A stretch of 6,338 bases of DNA from M55B118 sp041694275 (GCA_041694275.1 JASMTQ010000046.1:1-6338); one strand, 5' to 3'; counted from the stretch's first letter, positions 1-5,084 are shown. The notes: generated from the sequence alone by a model not told the origin. A program made the numbers and translations.

Positions 1-1
1 G

Positions 2-1075
2 GATGCGCTTTTAAAAAAAGCCGTAAAAGTTGCACGTGAAAACGACCTGGTTTTCTTCTTTACAGGCACGACTGATGTCATCGAGACTGAAGGAAAAGAC
101 CGTGAGCATATGAATCTTCCAAAAGAACACCTTGAAGTATTCAGAGCGATAAAAGACGTCAATGAAAACATCGTTGTTATCCTTAGCAACGGAAGCGCAC
201 TTGATTTGCGTGAAGTCATTCTGGATAGCCGTGGAATTCTTGAAACATGGTTCCTGGGTGGCGCAGCCGCAGAAGCCACGCTTGATATCATTACAGGAAA
301 AACAAATCCAAGTGGTCGCCTACAGGAAACATTTCCACTTAAAATTGAGCATACCCCGCACTTTGGGACATTCCCACCACTGGTAAGCGTGGATTATCAT
401 CATGATCTTATTATGAATGGGTACCGTTATTACGATACGCACGAATTGGAGGTGCTTTATCCTTTCGGCTATGGTCTAAGCTATTCGGAAATCACTTATG
501 AATCCGTTGACTACAAGAAGGATGAAACAAGTGAAGAGGCGTATGTAACGGTCGATGTCACGCTTAAAAACAACAGTGAAAAAGATGCGTTTGAGACTGT
601 TCAAGTGTATGTTTCGACCGATGTAGCAAATCTGTCCAAGCCGAAAAAGGAACTAAAAGCATTCAAAAAAGTCTTGATCAAAGCCAATGCCACAAAAAAG
701 ACAACTATTGTCATTCCGCTTGAAGCGTTTGAATCCTATGATGAAGTCAGACATGGATTTACCGTATTCAATGGAGCGTACACGCTCAGTGTCGGAGAAA
801 ACAGTAAAATTATTCACAGCACCAAAACGTTTGATATCACTGATCAGACACGGTATGCACCACGCATGGATATGACCTATCCCGTCAAATTCCTTGAGCT
901 CTTCCATCCACAGTGGTTTGAATACATTGAAACCAACTTCAGAAAACTCTGGTGGCATGAAAAAGAAGAACCCATCTGGAGAGTTCTTGACAGATACAAA
1001 CGCCACAGCAAACTCGATAAAAATAGTGCTGATGCGTTATACCATAAAATAAAAAAAGACATTGAAACAAACTAA
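2..1075 (+). CDS. Glycoside hydrolase family 3 enzyme (beta-glucosidase-like), C-terminal part
   Basis: The frame is open from base 2, so the gene enters from outside the window; 357 residues are visible. The motif E-T-E-G-K-D-R (visible residues 28-34) followed by LP matches the conserved start of the GH3 C-terminal alpha/beta sandwich, the region where GH3 enzymes usually carry the acid/base glutamate. Next come WFLGGAAAEA and TNPSGRLQETFP (the family W-G-x-A and NPSGKLP-TFP blocks), then GYRYYD and YPFGYGLSYS (about 139-161), which lead into a fibronectin III-like domain (about 180-265, NAYTLSVG-type end). About 75 further residues, rich in Trp, Lys and Arg, follow that domain. The family removes non-reducing terminal sugars from beta-linked glycosides. 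The nucleophile domain and any signal peptide lie outside the window, so substrate and location cannot be judged. A methionine at base 110 is internal, not the start. The gene converges on the S41 gene across a hairpin terminator. Confidence 0.93.
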   Translation, partial: DALLKKAVKVARENDLVFFFTGTTDVIETEGKDREHMNLPKEHLEVFRAIKDVNENIVVILSNGSALDLREVILDSRGILETWFLGGAAAEATLDIITGKTNPSGRLQETFPLKIEHTPHFGTFPPLVSVDYHHDLIMNGYRYYDTHELEVLYPFGYGLSYSEITYESVDYKKDETSEEAYVTVDVTLKNNSEKDAFETVQVYVSTDVANLSKPKKELKAFKKVLIKANATKKTTIVIPLEAFESYDEVRHGFTVFNGAYTLSVGENSKIIHSTKTFDITDQTRYAPRMDMTYPVKFLELFHPQWFEYIETNFRKLWWHEKEEPIWRVLDRYKRHSKLDKNSADALYHKIKKDIETN

Positions 1076-1090
1076 TATCAAGCCATGTAA

Positions 1091-1120
1091 AAAGGGAATC
1101 CAGCCGGATTCCCTTTGTTC
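1091..1120. terminator. Bidirectional hairpin terminator between convergent genes
   Basis: An 11-bp perfect stem, AAAGGGAATCC (1091-1101) with GGATTCCCTTT (1106-1116), has an AGCC loop. It sits between the stop of the GH3 gene (1075, +) and the stop of the S41 gene (1122, -). The A/T pairs at its foot and the T-rich flanks (TTCTTTA on the plus strand, TTACAT on the minus strand) make modest U-tracts, so it can serve both genes. The U-tracts are weak. Confidence 0.75.
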
Positions 1121-1121
1121 T

Positions 1122-2726
1122 TTATGGCAGTGCATCAAATACGGTTTCATTGTTTGTAAGCTCTTCAATGGTTAGTTCCCTGTCTACTGGAATACCGAAT
1201 TCTATGCTTTCATAGTTGCTGTTGGTCATGATATCCGTGCTGCTCATGAGAAAGAGCGAACCGCTCGGTGTGATGTTCGTCATCACTGAAGACGCCCCGC
1301 CGCTTGAATTCTGTCCAAGGATTGTAGCGAGATTGTTCTCTCTTACGATTGAGAGAAAACTGTTCGCAGCGCTGTAGGTAAGTGGGCTTGAAAGTACGTG
1401 AAAATCATAATCTCTTGCCTTTATGTCGACATCAAAGTTCGTGATGGATGTTCCATCGTCTGTTGCGTTTTTCGTGTAGAAATTTATCGGGTCATCACTC
1501 ATGTAACCAAGCATTTCAATCATGGTACCTATCACTCCGCCACCATTGCAGGAAAGGTCAATGACCACGTCTTTTACAGTATCTTCGCTGTCGATATCCT
1601 CCATGTAACTTTCAAAGGTATCAAGAGAGGCCTTTGAAAAACCATCTATTTTTACAATGGCTTTCGTCTTGTCCACGTTAAAAGAAAGACCGTTTCCCTT
1701 TGAACAATGACTGCTCAAAGCATCATTGTAATAGGCTTGATAATACTCACGGGTGCGTTCTTCAAGGTCTATTATCGAATATTGGAATCTAAGACTGTCT
1801 TCATATACACCGTTCATGAACGGTGAGGTATGGATGTCGTCCTGAGCGTAAAGAAAATCACTTATGGCTTTGTAATGTGCTCTATCAGTGCCTTCAAGTG
1901 AAGTCTCATAGTCATTCAGCTCATCTTCATACGCATCTACACCATTAATGTTTTTGAGTCCATAGAAATAATCAAAGGACAATGCAAGGTAATCAGCTGT
2001 GAAAGTCTTAAGTGAATTTGGGATGTCTTCATTGTTCAAAGAGGTATCGCTTAATGTCTTTGTGATGTCCATATTGTCCGTAAGCTGATAGGTATCCACA
2101 CCGTAAATCATCGCACCGTTGAAATAGGCGTCATACATGCTTCCAGAGAAAAAAAGGTTTGCGACTTGAAAAGGCAGGAGAATGGCACCATCATATTCAG
2201 TTACTGAAATACCATAGTCACCGAGATCAATGGTTATGGGGTCCTTGATGGTTTCCTCATACGCTGTGACTTCCAAAAATTCACCGAAATCCGTTTGTGT
2301 CTCTTCGCTCATTCCATCAAAAAAAGCCAGTCGGTTGACGGTGAGGGTTTCAGAATCCAAATCGAGTTCTAGTTCAAGATGGGTGTCTTCATAGATTCTT
2401 TCTTCGCTTTCACCCGCTTCCAGGGTGTATTCCATTGTAAATACACTTTCATGATAAGACGTTTCAATGTCATCTGTGATGATGGCACCGTTCAGCATTT
2501 CTATAAAAGCGTCAATGGATACGTAGGGAAGGCCTTCTTCAAAGAAATAAAGGTCCAATTGAGTATTTTTGACATCGTATTCTTCTGCGAGGCTTTCAAA
2601 ATCAAATGTTTGAACGTCCGGCGATGTTTCATAAGGATCCAGTTCACTGGCTTCATCTTTTGAACATGCGCCAAGCGTAATGACAAGAAGCAGTGCCATG
2701 ACCATGATCCATAATTTCTCGTTCAT
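1122..2726 (-). CDS. S41-family (tail-specific protease-like) peptidase lipoprotein
   Basis: This 534-residue protein starts with a lipoprotein signal: MNEK, a hydrophobic run (about 6-19), and lipobox LGAC with Cys21. It should therefore be anchored to the outer face of the membrane. Residues about 55-195 are an acidic region with two segments (LPYVSIDAFIEML and ILLPFQVANLFF) that resemble the stalk domain of copper amine oxidase N-terminal-like proteins; this is a weak match. The peptidase half has D-D-I-H-T-S (296-301, like the S41 D-x-H-T motif), VVIDLSCNGGG (387-397, the beta strand and glycine loop), and TYSAANSF (450-457), where Ser452 aligns with the S41 nucleophile. The GEKTFGKG segment that carries the catalytic Lys in CtpA-type members reads GQNSSGGA here (471-478), so Lys is absent. 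His299 may act instead, as in tricorn-type members. The substrate is unknown. The IS110 element is inserted 10-12 bp upstream of the start codon and has probably cut the gene from its promoter. Confidence 0.85.
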   Translation of the reverse strand: MNEKLWIMVMALLLVITLGACSKDEASELDPYETSPDVQTFDFESLAEEYDVKNTQLDLYFFEEGLPYVSIDAFIEMLNGAIITDDIETSYHESVFTMEYTLEAGESEERIYEDTHLELELDLDSETLTVNRLAFFDGMSEETQTDFGEFLEVTAYEETIKDPITIDLGDYGISVTEYDGAILLPFQVANLFFSGSMYDAYFNGAMIYGVDTYQLTDNMDITKTLSDTSLNNEDIPNSLKTFTADYLALSFDYFYGLKNINGVDAYEDELNDYETSLEGTDRAHYKAISDFLYAQDDIHTSPFMNGVYEDSLRFQYSIIDLEERTREYYQAYYNDALSSHCSKGNGLSFNVDKTKAIVKIDGFSKASLDTFESYMEDIDSEDTVKDVVIDLSCNGGGVIGTMIEMLGYMSDDPINFYTKNATDDGTSITNFDVDIKARDYDFHVLSSPLTYSAANSFLSIVRENNLATILGQNSSGGASSVMTNITPSGSLFLMSSTDIMTNSNYESIEFGIPVDRELTIEELTNNETVFDALP

Positions 2727-2732
2727 GATGGT

Positions 2733-2738
2733 CCCCCT
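2733..2738 (-). promoter_or_regulatory. Shine-Dalgarno of the S41 gene, overlapping the IS insertion core
   Basis: On the minus strand AGGGGG lies 6 nt before the ATG at 2726. Its outer two bases are the complement of the CT core (2737-2738) at which the element is inserted. The same core flanks the right end, so the AGGGGG site would have read the same before insertion; only the sequence upstream of it was replaced. Confidence 0.75.
2737..2738 (+). repeat. Left core dinucleotide CT (left IS boundary)
   Basis: The core is preceded by host sequence GTCCCC, which matches the target guide at 2862-2867. It is followed by left-end sequence CGTATAAT, which matches the donor guide at 2981-2990. CT is also the core known for IS621. 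Confidence 0.75.
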
Positions 2739-2740
2739 CG

Positions 2741-2746
2741 TATAAT
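2741..2746 (+). promoter_or_regulatory. -10 half of the circle-junction promoter (left end)
   Basis: This is a perfect TATAAT two bases inside the left end. In the integrated copy the base positions for a -35 box fall in host DNA (CTCGTT at 2718-2723), which is a poor match, so the box is nearly inactive here. In an excised circle, TTGACA from the right end (4409-4414) lies exactly 17 bp upstream. Transcription would then start near 2753 and read through the RNA into the transposase gene. Confidence 0.75.
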
Positions 2747-2823
2747 ATGTGTAGATTCAGTAATGAACATACACTATGATTTTTGTTGCTGATCTATTGT
2801 TTCAAGTGTGGTGGAAGGCCTAG

Positions 2824-2832
2824 TGGTATAAT
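2824..2832 (+). promoter_or_regulatory. Possible extended -10 promoter inside the bridge RNA region
   Basis: TGGTATAAT is a perfect extended -10 element (TGn plus TATAAT). No convincing -35 box lies 16-18 bp upstream (AAGTGT at the 17-bp position). If used, transcription would begin near 2839, after the 5' strand of the closing helix, and could supply transposase mRNA from the integrated copy. The same bases also form a hairpin stem, so the match may be structural rather than a promoter. Confidence 0.35.
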
Positions 2833-2849
2833 GAACCTAGGTATACCGA

Positions 2850-2902
2850 AGGAAAGTGCTTGTCCCCCTTGCAGCTCGACTGCTTTGAAAGCGTGCAAAC
2901 CT
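2850..2902 (+). other. Target-binding loop of the bridge RNA
   Basis: A lower stem pairs AGG (2850-2852) with CCT (2900-2902) and TGC (2857-2859) with GCA (2895-2897). It opens into an internal loop capped by the hairpin GCAG-CTCGA-CTGC (2871-2883). The 5' side of the loop holds GTCCCCCT (2862-2869), identical to host left flank plus core (2731-2738), which marks it as the left target guide. The 3' side holds GAAAG (2887-2891); AAAG pairs with core plus right flank CTTT (4428-4431). Beyond that, G2887 opposes G4432 as a mismatch, followed by one A-U pair and one G-U wobble, so the right target guide is weaker. Confidence 0.75.
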
Positions 2903-2903
2903 G

Positions 2904-3009
2904 CTTCTCAGAGGAGAATTCTAACCCGGTTGTTGTTCGAAGGGCGCGTGCTCACTTGTCCAGCGCATCCTTTAGTTCTCATTGTGCGAGGCTGAATGTC
3001 TCTGAGAGG
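2904..3009 (+). other. Donor-binding loop of the bridge RNA
   Basis: A lower helix pairs 2904-2914 with 2999-3009 (TCTCAGAG with CTCTGAGA at its heart, plus two wobbles and one G-C). An apical stem pairs AAGG-GCGC (2940-2947) with GCGC-AT-CCTT (2963-2972). A further helix is possible between GAGAA/CTAA (2914-2924) and TTAG/TTCTC (2972-2980). On the 5' side, CCGGTTG plus TT (2926-2934) matches the right end CCGGTTG plus core CT (4421-4429), with one wobble: left donor guide. On the 3' side, ATTGTGCGAG (2981-2990) pairs with all ten bases of core plus left end (2737-2746), with two G-T wobbles: right donor guide. Confidence 0.75.
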
Positions 3010-3041
3010 GCTAGGACTTCCGTATACCACACATTGTTGAT

Positions 3042-3047
3042 AGGTGG
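3042..3047 (+). promoter_or_regulatory. Shine-Dalgarno that sets the transposase start
   Basis: AGGTGG lies 7 nt before the ATG at 3055. It fixes the start there, although the frame is open back to 2860. It begins 10 bases after the bridge RNA closing helix ends (3032). Confidence 0.85.
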
Positions 3048-3054
3048 TGATTCA

Positions 3055-4311
3055 ATGTCTAAGGAACTTACGACACTCTATGTTGGGATTGATGTGTCAA
3101 AGATGGCCAACCAGGTCATCATGATCGACTTCAATCAGACGGTCCTGAAAACCTTCAGTGCGGACAATAATACTGTCGGTGCTGAGACGATTGAAACCGC
3201 GATGCTTGGGGTACTTGAATCAAAGGCTCTTGAACACGTCATCGTCGTGCTTGAATCGACCGGCATTTATTCCGCTCACATCGCGACGTATCTCTCGGCG
3301 TCAAAACGCCTTCTTCCATACGGGATTCACGTCTATACCATCAACCCAAAGATTGCCAGGAACTACCGGGCATCCTTCTCCGACATGGACAAGACCGATC
3401 CCAAGGATGCGTTCATCCTCGCGGATATCGCTCGTGTGGGTCGCACGAAGGGCTTAATCCCGTTCAGAGGGGCACAGAAGCTCGCGCTTCAGCGTCTTAC
3501 ACGTCACCGGGTTCATCTGAGCGAGTCGCTTTCCAAGGAGAAAACCTACATTCTGGGCAATATCTTTTTGAAGTTTTCCGAGTATGGTAAGAAACACAAG
3601 GAAGGCAAGGCTTTTGCCAATGACTTCTCCAAAACGGCGGTTTCCATCCTAGAATCCTTTTACGACACCGAGGATATCGTCAACACACCGCTTGAAGACC
3701 TGGCAGACTTCATCGCCGAGAAAGGCCGGAACCGCTTCAAGGATCCGCTTCATACCGCCAAACTCATCAAGAAGGCTGCCAGGGATTCTTATCGCCTTGA
3801 CAAGGTGGCATATGAACCCATCAATATGGCCATCTCAAGCTCGCTTTCCGTCATCCGTTGCCTCGAAAGTGAAATCAAGAAGGTGGACAAGACGCTTGAA
3901 ACCCTCATCAAAGGATTCAACACGAACGAATACCAGGCGCTAAGGTCAATCCCGGGAATCGGAGCGGTATTCGCGGCTGGAATCCTTTCAGAAATCGGCT
4001 CCATCGAGCAGTTCGATTCCAACGAATCGCTCGCCAAGTACGCCGGTATCACCTGGCGCAAGCGCCAGTCTGGGAAATTCGAAGCCGATGACACGGAAAT
4101 GACCAAGACCGGCAACCATTATCTTCGTTACTATCTCGTTCAAGCCGCAAACCTCACTCGGCGCTTCGCGCCGGAGTATGCCGAGTATTACCAGAAGAAG
4201 TTCGATCAGGGCAATACTCACCAGCACAAACGCGCACTCGCACTGACCACACGTAAGTTGATTCGGTTGATCTATGGACTGATGAGCAAGCATCAACTCT
4301 ATCAGCGATAA
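3055..4311 (+). CDS. IS110-family transposase / bridge recombinase (DEDD and serine domains)
   Basis: This 418-residue protein catalyses RNA-guided excision and insertion of its element. The N-terminal RuvC-like domain (PF01548 type, about 8-165) shows all four acidic residues: Asp13 in YVGIDVSK, Glu67 in VVLESTGIY, and Asp115 and Asp118 in KTDPKDA. A helical, coiled-coil-prone middle (about 150-290) follows. The C-terminal Transposase_20-type domain (PF02371, about 293-380) begins with a helix-hairpin-helix-like block (LRSIPGIGAVFAAGI). It then has YAGITWRKRQSGK, with Ser339 in the place of the IS110 catalytic serine, and TKTGNHYLRYYL. Length is normal for the family and no stop or frameshift interrupts it. 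The ATG at 3055 is chosen for its Shine-Dalgarno and because family homology starts just after it. The upstream in-frame codons (2860-3054) overlap the structured RNA and show no family motif. A terminator hairpin follows. Expression from the excised circle is likely; from the integrated copy it is uncertain. Confidence 0.96.
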   Translation: MSKELTTLYVGIDVSKMANQVIMIDFNQTVLKTFSADNNTVGAETIETAMLGVLESKALEHVIVVLESTGIYSAHIATYLSASKRLLPYGIHVYTINPKIARNYRASFSDMDKTDPKDAFILADIARVGRTKGLIPFRGAQKLALQRLTRHRVHLSESLSKEKTYILGNIFLKFSEYGKKHKEGKAFANDFSKTAVSILESFYDTEDIVNTPLEDLADFIAEKGRNRFKDPLHTAKLIKKAARDSYRLDKVAYEPINMAISSSLSVIRCLESEIKKVDKTLETLIKGFNTNEYQALRSIPGIGAVFAAGILSEIGSIEQFDSNESLAKYAGITWRKRQSGKFEADDTEMTKTGNHYLRYYLVQAANLTRRFAPEYAEYYQKKFDQGNTHQHKRALALTTRKLIRLIYGLMSKHQLYQR

Positions 4312-4337
4312 CTAACCGTCACCCATCCATCGAAGCC

Positions 4338-4360
4338 AGACCTTCTTCAAGGTTTCTTTT
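4338..4360 (+). terminator. Rho-independent terminator after the transposase
   Basis: The stem AGACCTT (4338-4344) pairs with AAGGTTT (4349-4355), with one G-T wobble and a CTTC loop, and is followed by CTTTT. It lies 26 bp after the transposase stop, inside the right end of the element. Confidence 0.65.
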
Positions 4361-4408
4361 GACGTGCCTTGTGCTTAGAATCTTATTCATTTTTCTTTGT
4401 TTTATCCC

Positions 4409-4414
4409 TTGACA
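4409..4414 (+). promoter_or_regulatory. -35 half of the circle-junction promoter (right end)
   Basis: This is a perfect TTGACA, 13 bp inside the right boundary. With the CT core and the two first bases of the left end it makes a 17-bp spacer to TATAAT at 2741-2746 in a circular form. In the integrated copy the base positions for a -10 box (GAGTTT at 4432-4437) are a poor match, so little outward transcription into thpR is expected. Confidence 0.75.
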
Positions 4415-4427
4415 TTCATACCGGTTG

Positions 4428-4429
4428 CT
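4428..4429 (+). repeat. Right core dinucleotide CT (right IS boundary)
   Basis: The core is preceded by right-end sequence CCGGTTG, which matches the donor guide at 2926-2932. It is followed by host sequence TTGAG. With the left core it forms the 2-bp duplication expected for IS110. Confidence 0.72.
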
Positions 4430-4450
4430 TTGAGTTTAGGTGTTTAAAAC

Positions 4451-4479
4451 ATAGTATCACGGACAAATACCAGGTTCAA
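4451..4479 (-). promoter_or_regulatory. Orphaned promoter, probably the original one of the S41 lipoprotein gene
   Basis: On the minus strand TTGAAC (4479-4474) and TACTAT (4456-4451) are 17 bp apart. The predicted start near 4444 now runs straight into the right end of the element. If the element is removed at its CT cores, this start would lie about 27 nt before the S41 ATG, with the Shine-Dalgarno in place, a normal leader. It stands back to back with the thpR promoter. Confidence 0.6.
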
Positions 4480-4486
4480 TAGGGAG

Positions 4487-4516
4487 TTAAGAAGGAAATC
4501 TTCAATGTGTTACAAT
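4487..4516 (+). promoter_or_regulatory. Promoter of thpR (extended -10)
   Basis: TGTTACAAT (4508-4516) is an extended -10 element. A weak -35 box, TTAAGA (4487-4492), lies 18 bp upstream. The predicted start near 4523 leaves a leader of about 20 nt with a strong ribosome-binding site. It lies outside the insertion sequence, so thpR should still be expressed. Confidence 0.55.
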
Positions 4517-4529
4517 AAGAGTGTATGTG

Positions 4530-4537
4530 AGGAGGGG
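4530..4537 (+). promoter_or_regulatory. Shine-Dalgarno that sets the GTG start of thpR
   Basis: AGGAGGGG precedes the GTG at 4542 by 4 nt (6 nt from the GGAGG core). The in-frame GTG at 4521 would place this site inside the coding region and has no ribosome-binding site of its own, so 4542 is preferred. Confidence 0.85.
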
Positions 4538-4541
4538 TACT

Positions 4542-5084
4542 GTGCATTATTTTATAGCACTCGATTTTGACGAGTCGGTCCGTAAAACAGTGCGTGAATA
4601 TGCTGAATTCATTGAAGGTTGCGCACATAAAGCGAGAATTGTAAATGAAGAGCACGTTCACTTGACGGTGTTGTTTCTAGGGTCCTTGAATGAAGTACAA
4701 GTGCAAGTTGCGAAGCAAACGCTCAATACTGTGGATGTAGCAGAGTTTAATCTTACATTTAATCATATTTCCAAGTTTACACCACGTAAAGGCGGTGACA
4801 TCTTCTTTATTGGAACCACGTTTCACCCACAACTCAACGCACTGTATTCAACGCTTAAAAACACCCTTGAAAAGAAACGTTTTGACTTGGATGAGAGACC
4901 CTTTACTCCGCATGTGACTCTGGCCAGGGGTGTGAAAATCACCGAAGAAGAAAGCAGTCGTTTCAATACTTCGTTCAAACCTTTCAAGACAAAGGTGAAG
5001 TCCATGAGTCTTCTTTGTTCTTTACATGAAGAAGGCAGACTTGTCTACAAACTGACAGCGAAAAAGTATTTTCATAAGGCTTGA
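4542..5084 (+). CDS. thpR: RNA 2',3'-cyclic phosphodiesterase (2H phosphoesterase, LigT/ThpR family)
   Basis: The protein has 180 residues, a normal length for the family, starting at GTG. It begins HYFIALDFDE, the typical first strand of ThpR/LigT. Both signature HxTx motifs are present: HLTV (40-43, in HVHLTVLFLG) and HVTL (124-127, in FTPHVTLARG). Their two histidines form the active site of the 2H superfamily. The family hydrolyses RNA 2',3'-cyclic phosphate ends to 2'-phosphates and was first found as a 2'-5' RNA ligase; the enzyme is cytoplasmic. It has its own promoter just upstream. gdhA follows after 41 bp with no clear terminator, so partial co-transcription is possible although the functions are unrelated. 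Before the IS110 insertion its other neighbour was the divergent S41 gene. Confidence 0.93.
   Translation: MHYFIALDFDESVRKTVREYAEFIEGCAHKARIVNEEHVHLTVLFLGSLNEVQVQVAKQTLNTVDVAEFNLTFNHISKFTPRKGGDIFFIGTTFHPQLNALYSTLKNTLEKKRFDLDERPFTPHVTLARGVKITEEESSRFNTSFKPFKTKVKSMSLLCSLHEEGRLVYKLTAKKYFHKA

Larger units (their letters stand above)
2806..3032 (+). ncRNA. Predicted IS110 bridge RNA (guide RNA for the recombinase)
   Basis: The region is closed by a long helix: GTGTGG (2806-2811) with CCACAC (3027-3032), GGAAG (2813-2817) with CTTCC (3017-3021), and CCTAG (2819-2823) with CTAGG (3011-3015). That is 16 pairs interrupted by a small internal loop and a single mismatch. Inside are a short hairpin GGTATA/TATACC (2825-2830/2842-2847), a target-binding domain (2850-2902) and a donor-binding domain (2904-3009), the same 5'-to-3' order as in IS621. 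In characterised IS110 elements this RNA binds the recombinase and base-pairs separately to the target and to the joined element ends. The longest transcript would start near 2753, from the circle-junction promoter. Exact ends are unknown; the limits given are those of the closing helix. Hand folding only. Confidence 0.8.
2737..4429 (+). mobile_element. Complete IS110-family (IS110 group) insertion sequence with bridge RNA
   Basis: The element is 1689 bp between two CT core dinucleotides (2737-2738 and 4428-4429), or 1691 bp counting one core. It has a 316-base left end carrying a structured RNA, one transposase gene, and a 116-base right end. There are no terminal inverted repeats and no longer target duplication, as known for IS110. 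Boundaries rest on three signals that agree: bridge-RNA guides that match each end up to the core; a target guide identical to the left flank plus core; and a consensus promoter that appears only when right end, core and left end are joined. Placing the non-coding RNA in the left end fits the IS110 group rather than the IS1111 group, which carries it downstream of the transposase. The transposase gene looks richer in G+C than its neighbours, consistent with recent arrival. The gene, RNA and ends all look intact, so the copy may be active. Confidence 0.87.

Noticed and set aside
2742..2747. Minus-strand TATTAT as a new promoter for the S41 gene supplied by the element
   Set aside because: There is no acceptable -35 box, and the start would fall within the AGGGGG ribosome-binding site, so the transcript would lack it.
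2772..2779. Inverted repeat between ACACTATGAT (2771-2780) and ACATAGTATC (4449-4458) as IS terminal repeats
   Set aside because: The match is short and imperfect, and the right copy lies outside the guide-defined right end, inside the likely S41 promoter. IS110-group elements usually lack terminal inverted repeats.
2785..2790. GTTGCT direct repeat (2785-2790 and 4424-4429) as target duplication and alternative left boundary
   Set aside because: It would give a tidy 6-bp repeat, but this boundary matches none of the guide loops and loses the 17-bp junction promoter. The CT at 2737 satisfies both.
2860..3054. In-frame upstream extension of the transposase (65 extra residues)
   Set aside because: It has no family motif and no ribosome-binding site at 2860, and it overlaps the paired strands of the structured RNA. 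AGGTGG before the ATG at 3055 and the YVGIDVSK motif just after it support the shorter protein.
3789..4296. Antisense and alternative-frame open frames across the transposase, S41, GH3 and gdhA genes
   Set aside because: They overlap well-supported genes, show no recognisable motif and lack convincing ribosome-binding sites.
4521..4541. Upstream GTG at 4521 as start of thpR
   Set aside because: It would place the AGGAGGGG site inside the gene and near the predicted transcription start. The GTG at 4542 gives the usual ThpR N-terminus.
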